Shown piece after piece: positions 62,231-64,000 of a stretch of 64,000 nt of DNA (the first letter of the stretch is position 1; every line of letters starts with the position of its first letter). The stretch comes from an uncultured Sutterella sp. (GTDB taxonomy: Bacteria > Pseudomonadota > Gammaproteobacteria > Burkholderiales > Burkholderiaceae_F). Below the pieces are notes generated by a model. The model was not told where the DNA came from, ran no database searches, and saw only the letters and a list, made by a program, of their open reading frames with translations. The stretch lies in NCBI GenBank assembly GCA_900757865.1, contig CAAEPH010000051.1:1-64000 (forward strand), in the 5' to 3' direction. The translations under genes were made by a program, and so were the position numbers.

Positions 62231-62632
62231 CTATGCAAGAGGGCGATTACTCTTTTGCCATTCTGAAATACCGCCTTCTAAGGCATAGACTTCCTTAAAG
62301 CCCACAGAACGCAATAACTTAGCGGGAGCTTTAAATTGATTCCCCGTCTGATCGACCAAAATCACGGGCAAATCTTTCTTCAGCTTACCCAACATATTTT
62401 GAATTTGATCTGCGGGGTAATTCACTGAATTAGGAATATGCCCTTTTTTGAAATCCGAAGCCTTCCTCAAGTCAACCACTTGAGCATGCTGGCGATTAAT
62501 CAAGACGGTCGCTTCCGCTGGGCCTACCGTTGGCCCATGACGTTTTTGGTTTACAGAACCAAAAATTAAACCACCCGCGCTGACAATTACGCAGCCAATC
62601 AAAAGTAGATTATCAATTAAAAAATCGGTCAT
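62231..62632 (-). CDS. Membrane-anchored rhodanese-like protein lacking the catalytic Cys
   Basis: A 133-residue protein with one N-terminal helix (about 5-26) and a cytoplasmic rhodanese fold: VVDLRKASDFKKGHIPNSVNYP and YALEGGISEWQ are conserved. In active rhodaneses the loop after VILV starts with Cys; here it is Asp94 (ILVDQTGNQ), so sulfur transfer by the standard route is not expected. The family (YibN-like) usually sits next to grxC and secB; here secB follows directly. A binding or scaffold role near the Sec machinery is possible. Confidence 0.86.
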   Translation of the reverse strand: MTDFLIDNLLLIGCVIVSAGGLIFGSVNQKRHGPTVGPAEATVLINRQHAQVVDLRKASDFKKGHIPNSVNYPADQIQNMLGKLKKDLPVILVDQTGNQFKAPAKLLRSVGFKEVYALEGGISEWQKSNRPLA

Positions 62633-62690
62633 TTATAGTAACGCTTTCTCGTTAGAATTGATCATGGAACAGCTGTCCTCTTCCATAAAT

Positions 62691-62749
62691 ATAGGGATTG
62701 TAGACGAGATTACCATTCTCGTCAGTGACCTTTTCGGGATTCTCCCTAT
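62691..62749. repeat. Nested inverted repeats upstream of envC
   Basis: An outer 7-bp pair (62691-62697 with 62743-62749) encloses an inner perfect 7-bp stem GACGAGA/TCTCGTC (62703-62709 with 62717-62723). It lies in the 229-nt region between the rhodanese gene and divergent envC. It may be a leader RNA structure or a protein-binding palindrome. Confidence 0.45.
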
Positions 62750-62861
62750 CTGTTTGGACAAACACCCCAAAAAAGAAGCTTATCTATTCTCGATCTGTCT
62801 CTACAACGGCGTATGCTACTCTTTATCAGGTCACCTCAGTCCGTCTTAACATCACTAGCCC

Positions 62862-64000
62862 ATGAGTCGCTTTACTTCTCTTTTGTCACAGCTTGTCAAT
62901 GCAAAAACAGGTGTACTGATTCTCGGTTGTATGGTTAGCTTCCATGCGTCCTTGATCCCTTTAGTTCTAGCTAAAGCCCCAGCCCAGGACTCCAAGGCCA
63001 CAATAGCAGACAAAACACGCGCTGAACGAGCCAAATCCGACATTGAACAAGAACTCAAGGCTCTGCAAAACATGCTAGAGAAAAAAGAGTCAGAAAGAAA
63101 CAGCAACACACAATCCTTAAAACAGGCCGATGTTGCCATTTCAGAAACCAATCGGAAACTCCGACAGCTCGAAATAGACAGAAAGAAAATTGAACGTGAC
63201 ATTCAATCCCTGCGTCACAACGATCGAGAGTTGGCTAAAGGGGCCACTGAAACCATAGAAAGGTTAAAAAATATCGCCCGTGCACAATTTTTGAACCAAC
63301 AGCGAAGCCCATGGCAGACCCTCATTGACGGGAATAACCCCAGTACGATCACTCGTGAAGAGGCTATGTTAGAGTTTTTGGCTCGAGACCAACAGAAAAA
63401 TCTAGCTCAACTCGCCAATAAACGCGATCGAATAAAAGACGTCACAACCTCTCATGAACAACAAAAAGCCCGTCTTTTAGCTATTAAATCGCAAGAGGAA
63501 AAAGAACGGACAACTCTACTAGAAGAAAAAAAGGAACGAGAGGCTGCTCTTAAACAACTAAGCCAAGAAATCTCTTCTCAACACTCGAAGATAGAGCGCT
63601 TACAAAAAGACCAAGAGCGCTTAGGGCGCCTTATTTCATCTATTGAAACGCAGTTAAAAAAACAAGAACAAGCACGACGCTTAGCTGAAACCCAGCGTAA
63701 AGCGGCCATGCAAAAGGAGCGTCAAGCTCAAAAATCGCTCGCTCAATCGCAAGACAAACACCTCACAAACGAAGAAAAATCACCATTTAATGGTCAAGGT
63801 CAATTCGCTAAACTGCGTGGGCAGCTGACACCCCCTGTCAAGGGAAAATTAGTCGCTCGATATGGGACTAACCGAGCGGAATCCAGTCATGCCCGCTCTC
63901 AATGGCAAGGATTGCGCTTTACCGCACCAGAAGGTAGCGAGGTCGTGGCTTGCGCTAGCGGTAAAGTTGTATTCTCAGACTGGCTTCGAGGCTATGGGAA
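62862..64000 (+). CDS. envC: Murein hydrolase activator EnvC, cut off by the window edge
   Basis: The 5' part of an EnvC/LytM factor; 379 codons are visible and the gene continues past 64000. A hydrophobic signal segment (about 17-38, ending VLAKAPAQ) is followed by a long Glu/Lys/Gln-rich coiled coil (about 45-300) with the family pattern NIARAQFLNQQRSPWQTLI. From about 320 comes a degenerate M23/LytM domain: PPVKGKLVARYG and GKVVFSDWLRGYG. The visible part of the domain has GLRF in place of the zinc-binding His pattern, as in activators that have no hydrolase activity of their own. FtsEX at 58.5-60.1 kb is its expected regulator. Confidence 0.92.
   Translation, partial: MSRFTSLLSQLVNAKTGVLILGCMVSFHASLIPLVLAKAPAQDSKATIADKTRAERAKSDIEQELKALQNMLEKKESERNSNTQSLKQADVAISETNRKLRQLEIDRKKIERDIQSLRHNDRELAKGATETIERLKNIARAQFLNQQRSPWQTLIDGNNPSTITREEAMLEFLARDQQKNLAQLANKRDRIKDVTTSHEQQKARLLAIKSQEEKERTTLLEEKKEREAALKQLSQEISSQHSKIERLQKDQERLGRLISSIETQLKKQEQARRLAETQRKAAMQKERQAQKSLAQSQDKHLTNEEKSPFNGQGQFAKLRGQLTPPVKGKLVARYGTNRAESSHARSQWQGLRFTAPEGSEVVACASGKVVFSDWLRGYG

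Noticed and set aside
62658..62849. 63-codon frame between the rhodanese gene and envC
   Set aside because: No ribosome-binding site before its TTG or ATG, and the region is better explained by nested inverted repeats.

Overview
The window is a 64-kb piece of a betaproteobacterial chromosome, most likely from a small-genome, moderate-GC member of the Burkholderiales (for example a Sutterellaceae-like gut organism). The genus is not determined. The evidence is gene order: uvrA-MFS-ssb, kdsD-kdsC-lptC-lptA-lptB-rpoN-ptsN-rapZ, TPR-lolB-ispE-tRNA-Gln-prs-rplY-pth-ychF, fmdB-DUF502-aspS, and rsmD-coaD-ferredoxin next to ftsY all follow the betaproteobacterial pattern. Several usual neighbours are missing: hpf and hprK around ptsN, grxC between secB and the rhodanese, and gpmA before envC. 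This suggests genome reduction. There are no rRNA genes, CRISPR arrays, insertion sequences or prophages. Genes are dense, and the only gene-free stretch over 300 bases (45049-45393) holds hairpins, a terminator and a leader.

Layout. 1-8.7 kb: galU, apaH, a PlsC-type acyltransferase, ruvX, a YbaK-like tRNA deacylase, two tandem DUF2721 membrane proteins, an orphan rfbD and uvrA. A cluster of DnaA-box-like 9-mers lies at the 3' end of rfbD. 8.7-16 kb: an MFS transporter, ssb, a MacB permease/ATPase pair with MacA and an NodT-type outer-membrane lipoprotein (a complete tripartite exporter), and a divergent response regulator whose receiver lacks the phospho-acceptor Asp. 16-25 kb: an EF-G-2-type GTPase, fmdB, DUF502, aspS, then a minus-strand group with a lone P4-type primase, a small conserved protein, a class II aldolase and mtnA.

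25-35 kb: a Pat-like acyl-CoA synthetase/GNAT fusion, a crotonase, and gltIJKL for glutamate/aspartate import behind a near-perfect sigma-54 promoter with an NtrC-like upstream site. 32-39 kb: the Kdo and LPS-transport cluster, then rpoN, ptsN and rapZ, with mutY convergent. 40-49 kb: a TPR protein, lolB, ispE, tRNA-Gln, prs, rplY, deaD, pth, DUF523 and ychF. 49-54.6 kb: an XRE regulator, ahpC-ahpF and an AsmA-family protein. 54.6-64 kb: ferredoxin, coaD and rsmD divergent from ftsY-ppx-ftsE-ftsX-rpoH-trmL, then secB, a membrane rhodanese lacking its Cys, and the start of envC, which runs off the window.

How the parts fit. Envelope assembly is the main theme: LPS precursor and export genes, LolB, AsmA, FtsEX with its expected partner EnvC, and the MacAB-type exporter. 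RpoN, encoded at 35.8 kb, probably transcribes gltIJKL 7 kb upstream, which links nitrogen status to glutamate uptake. Most genes to the right of about 8.7 kb are on the plus strand. The left end is mixed with a minus bias, consistent with replication running left to right through the window.
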